Shown here: positions 24,300-31,927 of the stretch, piece by piece | How the letters are laid out: each line of letters begins with the position of its first letter | Position numbering within the stretch: position 1 is the stretch's first letter | DNA from: Minisyncoccota bacterium | GTDB taxonomy: Bacteria; Patescibacteriota; Minisyncoccia; JAHIHE01; JAGLIN01 | Assembly: GCA_028691985.1 (NCBI GenBank) | Contig: JAQUYG010000009.1 | Location: 1 to 37,197, forward strand | Length of the DNA stretch: 37,197 nt | Direction: 5' to 3' | Notes under the pieces: model-generated | Databases searched by the model: none | What the model saw: only the letters and a program-made list of their open reading frames with translations | What the model was told of the DNA's origin: nothing | Program-made: the position numbers and the translations under genes

Positions 24300-24896
24300 A
24301 TGAATCACCAAGCGTTTCTATTTGATTTTGATGGGGTGCTATGCAAAGGGAGATTCTATGAAGGGTCTCTGCTTTATAAATATTCGGAAGCATATGATTG
24401 GATACAGAAAAGTATTTTTAGCAATCATGATCTGGTTGGAAAATGGATGAGGGGCATAATCAATTCTGATGACATTAATAAAATCATTTTTGAAAATACT
24501 GAGACAGATTATAATCTTTTGAAGGAATTATATGAAGAAAGCGTTCGAAAGATGAAACTGGAAGAAGAAGTTTTGGACTTGGCAAAATCGCTTAAAAATT
24601 CAGGAGCGAAGATTGGAATTGTAACGGACAACATGGATGTATTTTTCCAGATAACGGTTCGCAATCATAATCTGGATAACTTATTTGATGTCATAATAAA
24701 TTCCGCAGATCATGGGATTTTGAAGCGAGATGACAATGGCAGGCTTTTTGATATAGCGCTGGACAATTTAGGGGAAAAGATTGAAAATAGTCTTATGATA
24801 GATGACTCAATGTCGACGATAGAGCTTTACAAACAGAAAGGCGGACAGGGGTTTTTGTATAAAAGTCTGTCAGGATTAGAATCTTTTTTAAAATAA
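24300..24896 (+). CDS. HAD-superfamily hydrolase
   Basis: The 198-residue protein has the four HAD motifs. FLFDFDGVL gives nucleophile Asp9 and acid/base Asp11; GIVTDNMDVFF gives the motif II Thr; LKRDDNGRLFDI gives the motif III Lys; SLMIDDSMSTIELY gives the motif IV acidic pair. A helical cap sits between motifs I and II (about 15-90), a type C1 cap. It is probably a small-molecule or nucleotide phosphatase; its position beside NUDIX and nucleotidase genes favours a nucleotide or sugar-phosphate substrate. Confidence 0.85.
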   Translation: MNHQAFLFDFDGVLCKGRFYEGSLLYKYSEAYDWIQKSIFSNHDLVGKWMRGIINSDDINKIIFENTETDYNLLKELYEESVRKMKLEEEVLDLAKSLKNSGAKIGIVTDNMDVFFQITVRNHNLDNLFDVIINSADHGILKRDDNGRLFDIALDNLGEKIENSLMIDDSMSTIELYKQKGGQGFLYKSLSGLESFLK

Positions 24897-24926
24897 CGCC
24901 TGATAAAAGGGAAAAAAGAAAATATT

Positions 24927-25427
24927 ATGGAAGATAAAAATATCAAAAAGGAATTTGAAAAAATCAGAGACATCCCATATAAAATCGCTTTATTTCCTGA
25001 TGAACCTAGTGATGATTGTTTGGGCAAGGCTCAGGGTCTGTTTAAGATTTTTGAAGATTACGGTTATGAAGTCAGATATCGTGTTTGCAAGATAAAATGG
25101 AGTTCGCTGGATTTGCCGCAAGAAGTTACACAAATGCCTCATGATGATAATTGCTCCCATACTTATCTGGAAGTGAAAATCAATGGGCAATGGAGAATAG
25201 TCGATGCTACTTGGGACATTGGGCTCAAGGAATTTTTTCCCATAAATGAATGGGACGATAAAAAAGATAATGAGATAGCGTTTCCGTGTTTTGATTGTAT
25301 GTCACCAAGAGAAAGTGAAGAACATATAAAATATATAACCACAAAGAAGGCAATTTTATTGGATATTGAAGAAAGTGGCAAGTTCTATCACGCCTTAAAC
25401 GAATGGTTGGAGAAATGCAGGAAATAA
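24927..25427 (+). CDS. Transglutaminase-like cysteine protein
   Basis: The 166-residue protein has a papain/transglutaminase-type triad in order. Cys31 heads a helix (DDCLGKAQGLFKIFEDYGYEVRYR), His78 is in SHTYLEVKINGQW, and Asp93 is in RIVDATWD. The H-x-W-x-x-V-D-A-T-W-D arrangement is diagnostic for the transglutaminase-like superfamily, whose bacterial members are mostly peptidases or peptide-modifying enzymes. There is no signal peptide, so it acts in the cytoplasm. The target is unknown. Confidence 0.75.
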   Translation: MEDKNIKKEFEKIRDIPYKIALFPDEPSDDCLGKAQGLFKIFEDYGYEVRYRVCKIKWSSLDLPQEVTQMPHDDNCSHTYLEVKINGQWRIVDATWDIGLKEFFPINEWDDKKDNEIAFPCFDCMSPRESEEHIKYITTKKAILLDIEESGKFYHALNEWLEKCRK

Positions 25428-25470
25428 ACAAAAGTTAAGAATAGCTTATGAAAAAATAAAAATAATATTT

Positions 25471-26121
25471 ATGTCAAAGAAAAAAGAGAATGACGAATAT
25501 GAGCAGACGGCGAGTTTTGTCTATGAGACCGGAATACATAGCAAGACGCCGCGTTCTGGGCTGTGGTTTTTGGGAAGCGGCGAGCAGTCGGTTGCTGAGC
25601 ACCTTTTTCATACAGCAATGATTGCTTATGCACTTTCGTATTTTGAGCCCAAGGCGGATAAAAACAAAATCGTGTTGATGGCGCTTTTCCATGATATCGG
25701 CGAAGGTCGAACCTCGGATCATAATTATGTACATCAGAGATATGGACGACTCTCTGAATCTGATGCGGTCAGGGATATTGCTGATAATGTTCCTTTTGGA
25801 GAGGATATAGAAATCTTGTTCGAGGAAGAACAGGCCAAAGAAACTCTGGAAGCGCGTATCGTGAAAGATGCTGATAGCTTGGAATGGATATCGACATTGC
25901 GCGCCGAAGAAGTCAAGGGAAATATAAAAGCCAAAGAATGGATCAATATCGCTTCCAAAAGGCTCAAGACTTCTGCTGGCAAGAAACTCGGAAAAGAGTT
26001 GCTAAATATCCACCCGGACTCCTGGTGGTTTGATGTTGAAGACAAGTGGTTTGTGAATAGAGAAAAAGAAGACCAAAAATGGAAAAACGGAAAGAAGCTT
26101 TCGGGAAAAAATGGAAAATAA
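25471..26121 (+). CDS. HD-domain phosphohydrolase, 5'-deoxynucleotidase-like
   Basis: The 216-residue protein has the H...HD...D metal set: His44 in SVAEHLFHTAMIA, His74-Asp75 in ALFHDIGEGRTSDHN, and the distal Asp in RIVKDADSLEW. The GEGRTSDHN extension matches the HDDC2/YfbR branch, which removes phosphate from deoxynucleoside monophosphates. Its last 11 bases overlap the next gene, a deoxyribosyltransferase, so the two are translationally coupled. The pair could turn dNMP to deoxynucleoside and then exchange its base. That salvage pathway is inference. Confidence 0.82.
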   Translation: MSKKKENDEYEQTASFVYETGIHSKTPRSGLWFLGSGEQSVAEHLFHTAMIAYALSYFEPKADKNKIVLMALFHDIGEGRTSDHNYVHQRYGRLSESDAVRDIADNVPFGEDIEILFEEEQAKETLEARIVKDADSLEWISTLRAEEVKGNIKAKEWINIASKRLKTSAGKKLGKELLNIHPDSWWFDVEDKWFVNREKEDQKWKNGKKLSGKNGK

Positions 26122-26572
26122 AAAAATAAAAATTTATCTTGCCGGTCCGTTGTTCAGTGAGGCTGAGAAGAATTTTAATCTGGAACTGGCTGAGAAATTG
26201 GAAACCGTCGGGTTTGAGGTTTTTCTTCCGCAACGAGACGGTGTTGAAAAAAACAAGCCACCTTATAATGAGATGGGTCCGAATGAAAGAAGGAAGGCAA
26301 TGTTTAAATTCGACTGCGATAAGCTTTTGGAAGCTGACATCTTTCTTATCATTCTAGACGGTCGCGTTCCGGATGAGGGCGCCTGCGTGGAGCTGGGAAT
26401 CGCTTATGCGCAGAAATATCTGAATAGAGATAAAAAGATATTGATGGGCTTGCAAACCGATGTTCGTGCCGCATTCATAGGCTCCAAATTGAATCCTATG
26501 CTGAGCGTTCCGTTGGATTTCATCGTGGAGACTGAGAAAAGACTTTTGGAAATATTGAAAGAAAAGATTTGA
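26111..26572 (+). CDS. Nucleoside 2-deoxyribosyltransferase
   Basis: The 153-residue protein begins KIYLAGPLFSEAEKNF, the family signature. The catalytic region is VPDEGACVELGIAY, with Glu94 as the expected nucleophile for the covalent deoxyribosyl intermediate, and Asp68/Asp70 upstream. It swaps the base on a 2'-deoxynucleoside (or hydrolyses deoxynucleoside monophosphates in related DNPH1-type enzymes). The first 11 bases overlap the HD gene, and the stop overlaps the -35 of the next promoter. Confidence 0.87.
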   Translation: MENKKIKIYLAGPLFSEAEKNFNLELAEKLETVGFEVFLPQRDGVEKNKPPYNEMGPNERRKAMFKFDCDKLLEADIFLIILDGRVPDEGACVELGIAYAQKYLNRDKKILMGLQTDVRAAFIGSKLNPMLSVPLDFIVETEKRLLEILKEKI

Positions 26573-26597
26573 CTATATCGTGAAAATTATCTACAAT
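26569..26597 (+). promoter_or_regulatory. Near-consensus promoter for the Cys-rich mini-protein
   Basis: TTGACT, a 17-base spacer, TACAAT. The -35 overlaps the stop of the deoxyribosyltransferase. The predicted transcript start (about 26605) is only some 11 bases before the apparent ATA start, so the leader is very short. Confidence 0.7.
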
Positions 26598-26615
26598 CAT
26601 ATTTAATATAAGCAT

Positions 26616-26849
26616 ATAAAAAAAGAACTCGATTGCAAAACCGAACTTAAGGTAGCTGCCATAAGCAAAGAAATTTTTGACAGGGAAATCGGAATGTGCA
26701 AGAAATTGAACAGGCAAAACGGTGGCAAGTGCTGCTGGGGGGAATGTAATCGATGTGGTGTGGTGCCGCTACTTTTCAAACTCCATAAAGGAGAGCTTTT
26801 AGAGAAACCGGAAGAGGTCGCTAATGAAAAGAAAAAATTATTCTCGTAG
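26616..26849 (+). CDS. Cys-rich mini-protein (GGKCCWGECNRCG), apparently ATA start
   Basis: An open frame of 77 residues runs from ATA 26616 to TAG. It reads (I)KKELDCKTELKVAAISKE, then REIGMCKKLNRQ, then GGKCCWGECNRCGVVPLLFK. Four Cys in the CC-x3-C-x2-C cluster, plus two earlier Cys, suggest a small metal-binding protein. I recall related GGKC.WGEC..CGV.PLL sequences in Parcubacteria that include the part before the Cys cluster. No ATG/GTG/TTG precedes Met27 (ATG 26694, with AGGGA seven bases upstream, giving a 51-residue form). So either translation starts at ATA, or the short form is made. Confidence 0.6.
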   Translation: MKKELDCKTELKVAAISKEIFDREIGMCKKLNRQNGGKCCWGECNRCGVVPLLFKLHKGELLEKPEEVANEKKKLFS

Positions 26850-26929
26850 AACGGCCGAAGGGAGAGTCTATCGATGCGGATGCCAAGCGTCTGTGTTTTT
26901 TGTAACCCTTAATCTTTAAGATAAAAATA

Positions 26930-27382
26930 ATGGAGCTCACTGAATTTTTGGTGGACGCCAAGAAGTATACTTATTCTTATGGAGGTAGCAGGAAATATAA
27001 GCGTCTCAATGACGGTTCTTATGAGTTTTTTTTTCGTAAAGAAAATTTTGAATTCAGGGATAGATATTTCGGTTTTGATAATTTTGCCGGGGAGGAGGTC
27101 GTATTTTTGGCTGGCGAGCCGGTGTGGGTTTTGAATTATCGCGGTAGTTTTTTGGGTGGAGAAAATTCTTCAATCGAAGTCGTGTATCAATTTTTAAGGA
27201 AGGCTCTTTTGGCCACTACCGCTAAAGCTCCCTTTCGTGGTGGTAAATATTTTAATGAAGCTGAGTATACTTATATGAATCATGTTGAAGGAGGCGTAGA
27301 CAGATTCCGAGGTACGGAGTTTATTCTTTTCGAAAAAGAAAGGGTTTACGAGCTTTTCTATCATGGGGGTAAGGTTTCTTGA
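26930..27382 (+). CDS. DUF5680-like protein
   Basis: The 150-residue protein has MELTEFLVDAKKYTYSYGG, FGFDNFAGEEVVFLAGEPVWVLNY and the C-terminal FRGTEFILFEKERVYELFYHGG. These match the domain I know as DUF5680, often found alone or attached to DNA-binding proteins. Function is unknown; no catalytic residues can be assigned. The ATG has an A/T-rich upstream region (AAAATAATG) and no Shine-Dalgarno site. Confidence 0.65.
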   Translation: MELTEFLVDAKKYTYSYGGSRKYKRLNDGSYEFFFRKENFEFRDRYFGFDNFAGEEVVFLAGEPVWVLNYRGSFLGGENSSIEVVYQFLRKALLATTAKAPFRGGKYFNEAEYTYMNHVEGGVDRFRGTEFILFEKERVYELFYHGGKVS

Positions 27383-27406
27383 TTTTTTTCGATTTTTGTG
27401 CAAACC

Positions 27407-27435
27407 TTGTAAAAAGGAAAAAAATTTATTATACT
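27407..27435 (+). promoter_or_regulatory. Promoter for secDF
   Basis: TTGTAA, a 17-base spacer, TATACT, about 98 bases before the secD ATG. The leader between them is T-rich and without a clear stem. Confidence 0.65.
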
Positions 27436-27532
27436 TATATGGTGCGGCTCTTGAAAACTTTACTTTATCTCAAAAGCGGGGAGTTTCCTTGTTTTTGGTT
27501 TCTATAATATTTAATTTTATTTTTCTGTAATT

Positions 27533-28885
27533 ATGTCAAGTAAAAGAAAGACGCTGTTGAATTTTTTGGTTATTATTGTTCTTATGGCGGTTTCTGCGTA
27601 TATCGTCTATCCTAGCAATCAGGGAATTACGATCCAGAAGTACGGTATTAACTACTATAATGATTTGAAATTTCATCTGGGGTTGGATTTGCAGGGAGGA
27701 ACTCATCTTGTATATCAGTCGAATTTAGATCAGATTGCCGACGCAGACAAAGAATCTGCGATGGAAGGTGTGCGGGATGTAATAGAAATGAGAGTTAATG
27801 CTTATGGTGTTTCCGAGCCCATCGTACAGACCTCTAAGGGGGATCGTTTGATCGTTGAGCTCGCAGGAGTGAAGGATGTTAACGAGGCGATTGCTATGAT
27901 TGGCGAGACTCCGCTTTTGGAGTTCAAAGAAGAAATGACAGAAGAGGAGAAGAGCGCAATTAGGGCACAATTTGAGGGGTCTAATATTCCTGAGCAATAT
28001 ATGTCTATGCTTTTCTATAATACGACAGAGCTCAACGGGAGCAATCTTGAGAGAGCGAATATATATTATGATGCGAATACTTATGAACCTGAAGTCCAGC
28101 TTGTCTTTGATGACGAAGGCAAGCAGTTTTTTAGTGATATAACTTCCAGGAATGTGGGCAGGAAAGTTGCAATATTTCTTGATAATGTGCCAATCAGTAT
28201 TCCGACTGTTAATGAGCCGATTACTGATGGTAAGGCGATTATTTCCGGAGATTTTACGATTGAAGAGGCTAAGCTTTTAGCACAAAGACTTAACGCTGGT
28301 GCCTTGCCGGTTCCGATTGAGCTTATCAGCCAGCAGACGGTTGATGCCAGTCTAGGACAGGACTCTGTCGAAAAGAGCCTTACTGCTGGAATTATAGGTT
28401 TTGCCTTGCTTTGTCTTTTTATGATTGTCTATTACCGACTATTGGGAGTTCTTGCCGTGATTGCTTTGATAGCATATGCTTTGATTTCTCTCTCGGTTTT
28501 CAAATTAATTCCAATTACGCTGACACTTTCCGGAATTGCGGGATTCATCCTTTCTATCGGAATGGCTGTAGATGCTAATGTTCTTATCTTCGAAAGAATT
28601 AGAGAAGAACTTAAAAAAGGCAAGACTATTTCTATAGCAATAGAAGAAGGCTTCGCCAGAGCGTGGAGTTCGATTTTCGATTCTAATCTTTCGACCTTGA
28701 TCACTTGTTTCATTTTGGCATATTTTGGAACCAGTATTATCGAGGGGTTTGCCATCACTCTCGGACTGGGTGTCGTTTTGAGTATGTTCTCTGCGATATT
28801 CATCACTAAAACTTTTCTGAAAGTTGTTACTTCGATAAAAAGATTTCAGAAGCCATGGTTCTTCGGTGTTAAAAATAATAAATAA
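27533..28885 (+). CDS. secD: SecD, protein translocase accessory subunit
   Basis: The 450-residue protein has a first membrane helix (about 7-25), the conserved FHLGLDLQGGTHLVYQ (P1 base), the periplasmic-type P1 domain, then helices 2-6 from about residue 280. The D5-like GMAVDANVLIFERIREELKKG is present, as are GFARAWSSIFDSN and the final FLKVV. With SecF it uses the proton gradient to pull substrates out of SecYEG. The length is usual for SecD of Gram-positive-like or CPR cells. It lies eight bases upstream of secF. Confidence 0.95.
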   Translation: MSSKRKTLLNFLVIIVLMAVSAYIVYPSNQGITIQKYGINYYNDLKFHLGLDLQGGTHLVYQSNLDQIADADKESAMEGVRDVIEMRVNAYGVSEPIVQTSKGDRLIVELAGVKDVNEAIAMIGETPLLEFKEEMTEEEKSAIRAQFEGSNIPEQYMSMLFYNTTELNGSNLERANIYYDANTYEPEVQLVFDDEGKQFFSDITSRNVGRKVAIFLDNVPISIPTVNEPITDGKAIISGDFTIEEAKLLAQRLNAGALPVPIELISQQTVDASLGQDSVEKSLTAGIIGFALLCLFMIVYYRLLGVLAVIALIAYALISLSVFKLIPITLTLSGIAGFILSIGMAVDANVLIFERIREELKKGKTISIAIEEGFARAWSSIFDSNLSTLITCFILAYFGTSIIEGFAITLGLGVVLSMFSAIFITKTFLKVVTSIKRFQKPWFFGVKNNK

Positions 28886-28893
28886 TAAACAAT

Positions 28894-30015
28894 ATGATTA
28901 GAATAGTTCAAAGAAGAAAAGTTTGGTTTGGTCTGTCTTTTGTGCTGGTAATTCTGTCTATTGCTGCGCTGGCTAGTTGGGGGTTGAAGCTCGGTATCGA
29001 TTTTACAGGAGGAACCCTGTTGGAAGTCGGTTTTAACGAAACTAGCCTTGATAGCCAAGAGATTCGGGACTCTCTGTCGAGTTTTGACTTAGGAGAGGTA
29101 AATGTCCAATTTTCAGGTGACGGGACATCTCTTCTGCGATTCAAGGAAGTTGACGAAGACACTCATCAACAGATTTTGACAGCTCTTAATGATAAGGCTG
29201 CTGAAAAATTGGGAGTTGCTCCGGCGGAAGCGGAAGGTGTGACTTCCGAAAATGCGGACACTGAAGGTGTGGGAACAGATGCTATAAAACTTGAAGGAGA
29301 GGGGACTGAAAATGTTTCTGTGGAAATGTTGGGCACAGAAGAAACAGGTGAAGAGGTTTCTGCAGAGGAAGGTGATGGTTCTTCTGAGAACTTGGAAGCA
29401 GTCGCACCTACAGGGGGAAGGCAGTATGTCTCAGAAAAAAGATTTGATTCTATCGGTCCGGTCATCGGTAATGAGCTTCAGACCAGTACTGGCTGGGCTA
29501 TTGCCGTTGCACTCGTTGCTATTGTTCTCTATATTGGTTGGGCGTTTCGAAAGATCGCTTATCCTGTTTCCAGCTTCAAGTATGGAATTATAGCAACAAT
29601 CGCTCTTTTTCATGATATTTTGATTACGCTCGGAGTCTTCTCCGTTTTGGGTCACTTTTTCGGAATAGAAGTCGGAGTTTCATTTGTTGCCGCACTTTTG
29701 ACTATTCTAGGATATTCGGTTAATGATACGATCGTGGTATTCGACAGGACCCGTGAGAACCTCTTGCGCGGACATATGGATAACTTTGAAGAAACGGTCA
29801 ATAAGAGTGTGAATGAGACGATTATCAGATCCTTGAACACTTCCTTCACTACGCTTCTGGTATTGTTTGTTATTTATCTTTTTGGTGGGAGCTCTATCAG
29901 TTATTTTATTCTAGCGCTCATTATCGGAATCTCAATTGGAACTTATTCATCAATTTTCATCGCCAGTCCTCTTTTGGTAGCTTGGCAGCAGTTTGATTTG
30001 AAGAGGAAGAAATAG
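28894..30015 (+). CDS. secF: SecF, translocase accessory subunit, with acidic low-complexity insert
   Basis: The 373-residue protein has the SecF core: FTGGTLLEVGF near 37-47, ERFDSIGPVIG-like EKRFDSIGPVIGNEL near 181, helices 2-6, SVNDTIVVFDRTREN and SVNETIIRSLNTS. Between about residues 109 and 178 is an extra Glu/Gly/Thr-rich segment with loose repeats of EGV and EGEGTEN. Typical SecF goes from the P1 helix almost directly to the ERFD strand. The insert lies in the extracytoplasmic P1 region and looks disordered. Function of the core is secure; the role of the insert is unknown. Confidence 0.93.
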   Translation: MIRIVQRRKVWFGLSFVLVILSIAALASWGLKLGIDFTGGTLLEVGFNETSLDSQEIRDSLSSFDLGEVNVQFSGDGTSLLRFKEVDEDTHQQILTALNDKAAEKLGVAPAEAEGVTSENADTEGVGTDAIKLEGEGTENVSVEMLGTEETGEEVSAEEGDGSSENLEAVAPTGGRQYVSEKRFDSIGPVIGNELQTSTGWAIAVALVAIVLYIGWAFRKIAYPVSSFKYGIIATIALFHDILITLGVFSVLGHFFGIEVGVSFVAALLTILGYSVNDTIVVFDRTRENLLRGHMDNFEETVNKSVNETIIRSLNTSFTTLLVLFVIYLFGGSSISYFILALIIGISIGTYSSIFIASPLLVAWQQFDLKRKK

Positions 30016-30038
30016 TTTTTTTACCATTCTTAATATAT

Positions 30039-30069
30039 AAAAGCGAGTCATTTTATGCCTCGCTTTTTT
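30039..30069 (+). terminator. Rho-independent terminator
   Basis: AAAAGCGAG / CTCGCTTTT form a 9-bp stem with an 11-base loop, followed by TTTTTTG. It ends secDF. Confidence 0.85.
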
Positions 30070-30096
30070 GACATAAATAGTGAGATGCTTTATACT
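30068..30096 (+). promoter_or_regulatory. Consensus promoter for two mini membrane proteins
   Basis: TTGACA, a 17-base spacer, TATACT: a consensus -35 and a one-mismatch -10, starting right at the end of the secF terminator. Confidence 0.85.
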
Positions 30097-30122
30097 TTTC
30101 AAAAAACTGAGGAGGATAGATT

Positions 30123-30305
30123 TTGGAAATAGGAATATATCTAATGTACTTACTGGTTTTTCTTCTTAGCGCTATAATCTTTTATGGTGGTCGCGCTAGC
30201 GGTATGACTATTAAAACTTCTATATCTTTTGGGATTGTGTTTTTTTTAGTTGGTCTTTTCGTCTTATTGCGTTTTCCTAAAAAAAATAAAAGATTGGGGT
30301 GGTAG
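30123..30305 (+). CDS. 60-residue membrane protein (TTG start)
   Basis: TTG 30123 is chosen because GAGGAGG (30109-30115) lies seven bases upstream. The product has two hydrophobic segments (about 3-21 and 34-52) around ASGMTIKTSIS, with a basic tail (FPKKNKRLGW). The last seven bases overlap the next gene. No family is recognised. Confidence 0.6.
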   Translation: MEIGIYLMYLLVFLLSAIIFYGGRASGMTIKTSISFGIVFFLVGLFVLLRFPKKNKRLGW

Positions 30306-30463
30306 TTATACAAGGGAATGAGATATTTTTTTCTTGTTTTCTAGTATTTTTGTTTTTAATTCTTCTTGTGGCGGTTTTGGCCAGTCGCGTCAAAAATATC
30401 GGGTATGATGAATTACCCTTTAGTGAATGTGTAAATTGGCAGTTAGCCGATAAAGTCTTGTAA
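30299..30463 (+). CDS. 54-residue single-pass membrane protein (GTG start)
   Basis: GTG 30299 overlaps the previous stop by seven bases (GTGGTAG), so translation is likely coupled. The product is MVVIQGNEIFFS, a strongly hydrophobic stretch of about 17 residues, then SRVKNIGYDELPFSE and a final NWQLADKVL. The stop TAA lies inside the terminator stem. A membrane helix and a polar tail in the right order make it a probable real gene. No homologue is recognised. Confidence 0.5.
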   Translation: MVVIQGNEIFFSCFLVFLFLILLVAVLASRVKNIGYDELPFSECVNWQLADKVL

Positions 30464-30489
30464 AAAACTTTTTACAAGCCTATTTTTTT
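30457..30489 (+). terminator. Rho-independent terminator
   Basis: CTTGTAAAAA / TTTTTACAAG form a perfect 10-bp stem with loop AC, followed by CCTATTTTTTT. Its right arm also supplies the -35 of the glyS promoter. Confidence 0.85.
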
Positions 30490-30499
30490 GTGCTAGAAT
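30471..30499 (+). promoter_or_regulatory. Extended -10 promoter for glyS
   Basis: TTTACA, a 17-base spacer, TAGAAT preceded by TGC. The upstream in-frame ATG (30498) lies inside and just past the -10 box, before the transcript could start, so the real start is ATG 30531. Confidence 0.75.
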
Positions 30500-30530
30500 G
30501 AGACGTAAACTTAATAAATTTAAAAAATAT

Positions 30531-31922
30531 ATGTCAGAGAAAAAAGACGATAATCTGATGGAGAAGATTGTTTCTTTGTGTAAGCGGAGGGGTTTTGTAT
30601 TTCCCTCATCGGAGATTTACGGTGGATTTGCTGCGGTTTATGATTATGGGAACTATGGGTCGGAACTTTCAAAAAATATCAAGAACGAATGGTGGAAGGC
30701 AATGGTGCAATTGCGGGAGGATATTGTGGGTCTGGATAGTGGTATCGTTATGAGCCCGCGGATATGGGAGGCTTCCGGTCATGTGTCCGGTTTCTCAGAT
30801 CCGTTGGCAGAGTGTAAAAATTGCCATGCGCGTTTGCGTGTTGACCATCTCTTGGAAGACGCAGGTGTCTTTGCCGATGAAAAAATGTCAGAAGAGGAAA
30901 TTAACGAACTTTTTAAAGCCAATCTTGATAAGATCAAATGTCCTACTTGTGGCAAACATGATTTTTCTGATGCACGCAAATTCAATCTTCTGGTAAAATC
31001 TAATCTGGGAAATTTCACTAGTAATTGGGATAAGGACCCTGTGTATCTGCGTGGCGAAACCTGCCAAGGTATTTATGTGAATTATAAGAATGTTTTGAAT
31101 TCCGCTCGAGTGAAAGTTCCTTTCGGCATCGCTCAGATCGGTAAGGCATTTCGCAACGAGATCACAGCGCGCCAGTTCATTTTCAGAACGCGTGAATTCG
31201 AGCAGATGGAAATGCAATATTTTGTGAAGCCGGAACAAGAAATGGAGGAATACGAAAAATTGCGTCAGGCGCGTTGGAATTATTATCTCGAGTTGGGCAT
31301 CAAGAAGGAAAATCTCAAATGGCACAAACACGAGAATCTTGTTTTTTATGCTAAGGAAGCTTACGACATCGAATATAATTTTCCCTTCGGTTTTAAAGAG
31401 CTGGAAGGTATCCATGCTCGCGGTGATTATGATTTGAGCCAGCACGGTAAGTTTTCTGGAAAGAACCTGTCTTATGTCGATCCTGAAACCAACGAGAGTT
31501 ATTTGCCTCATATCATAGAATCTTCGGTTGGGGTCGGAAGGACGATGCTAGCCGTGCTTACGGATGCTTATGCAGAGGAAGCTGTGGATGGAGAGATTCG
31601 CACGGTACTCAAGTTTCCACCAAGACTCGCACCGATCAAAGTTGCAATCTTCCCTCTTCTTAAAAATAAGCCGGAACTGGTTGGTAAGGCTCACGAGATT
31701 TATGATGAGCTTAAGAAGAATTATATGTGCGAATTTGATGACAGTGGCAATATCGGTAAGCGCTATCGCAGGCAGGACGAGATTGGAACGCCATATTGTG
31801 TGACAGTGGACTTTGAAAGCTTGGAAGATGAGGCGGTGACGGTGCGTGACCGTGATACAATGACACAGGAGAGAATAAAAATCGCCGAACTGGAAAGATA
31901 TTTGGAGAATAAATTAAAGTAA
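30531..31922 (+). CDS. glyS: Glycyl-tRNA synthetase (single-chain type)
   Basis: The product has 463 residues from ATG 30531; the in-frame ATG at 30498 overlaps the -10 box and is rejected. It is an alpha-2 class II synthetase: CKRRGFVFPSSEIYGG...YDYGNYGSEL and RIWEASGHVSGFSDPL are typical of the eukaryotic/Gram-positive type. Zinc-like CxxC pairs are CKNCHARLRVDH and CPTCGKHDF. Motif 2 lies in FGIAQIGKAFRNEI and FRTREFEQMEMQYF, and motif 3 in IIESSVGVGRTMLAVL. The C-terminal anticodon-binding domain begins near LAPIKVAIFPLL. It charges tRNA-Gly. It ends five bases before the next gene. Confidence 0.95.
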   Translation: MSEKKDDNLMEKIVSLCKRRGFVFPSSEIYGGFAAVYDYGNYGSELSKNIKNEWWKAMVQLREDIVGLDSGIVMSPRIWEASGHVSGFSDPLAECKNCHARLRVDHLLEDAGVFADEKMSEEEINELFKANLDKIKCPTCGKHDFSDARKFNLLVKSNLGNFTSNWDKDPVYLRGETCQGIYVNYKNVLNSARVKVPFGIAQIGKAFRNEITARQFIFRTREFEQMEMQYFVKPEQEMEEYEKLRQARWNYYLELGIKKENLKWHKHENLVFYAKEAYDIEYNFPFGFKELEGIHARGDYDLSQHGKFSGKNLSYVDPETNESYLPHIIESSVGVGRTMLAVLTDAYAEEAVDGEIRTVLKFPPRLAPIKVAIFPLLKNKPELVGKAHEIYDELKKNYMCEFDDSGNIGKRYRRQDEIGTPYCVTVDFESLEDEAVTVRDRDTMTQERIKIAELERYLENKLK

Positions 31923-31927
31923 GCCCT

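Noticed and set aside
30498-30530. ATG 30498 as the start of glycyl-tRNA synthetase
   Set aside because: It overlaps the -10 box TAGAAT (30494-30499), so it would lie upstream of the transcript start. ATG 30531 is in frame and suitable.
30888-31511. A 207-codon minus-strand open frame inside glyS
   Set aside because: It is a shadow frame of a highly conserved gene, with no motif or start signal.
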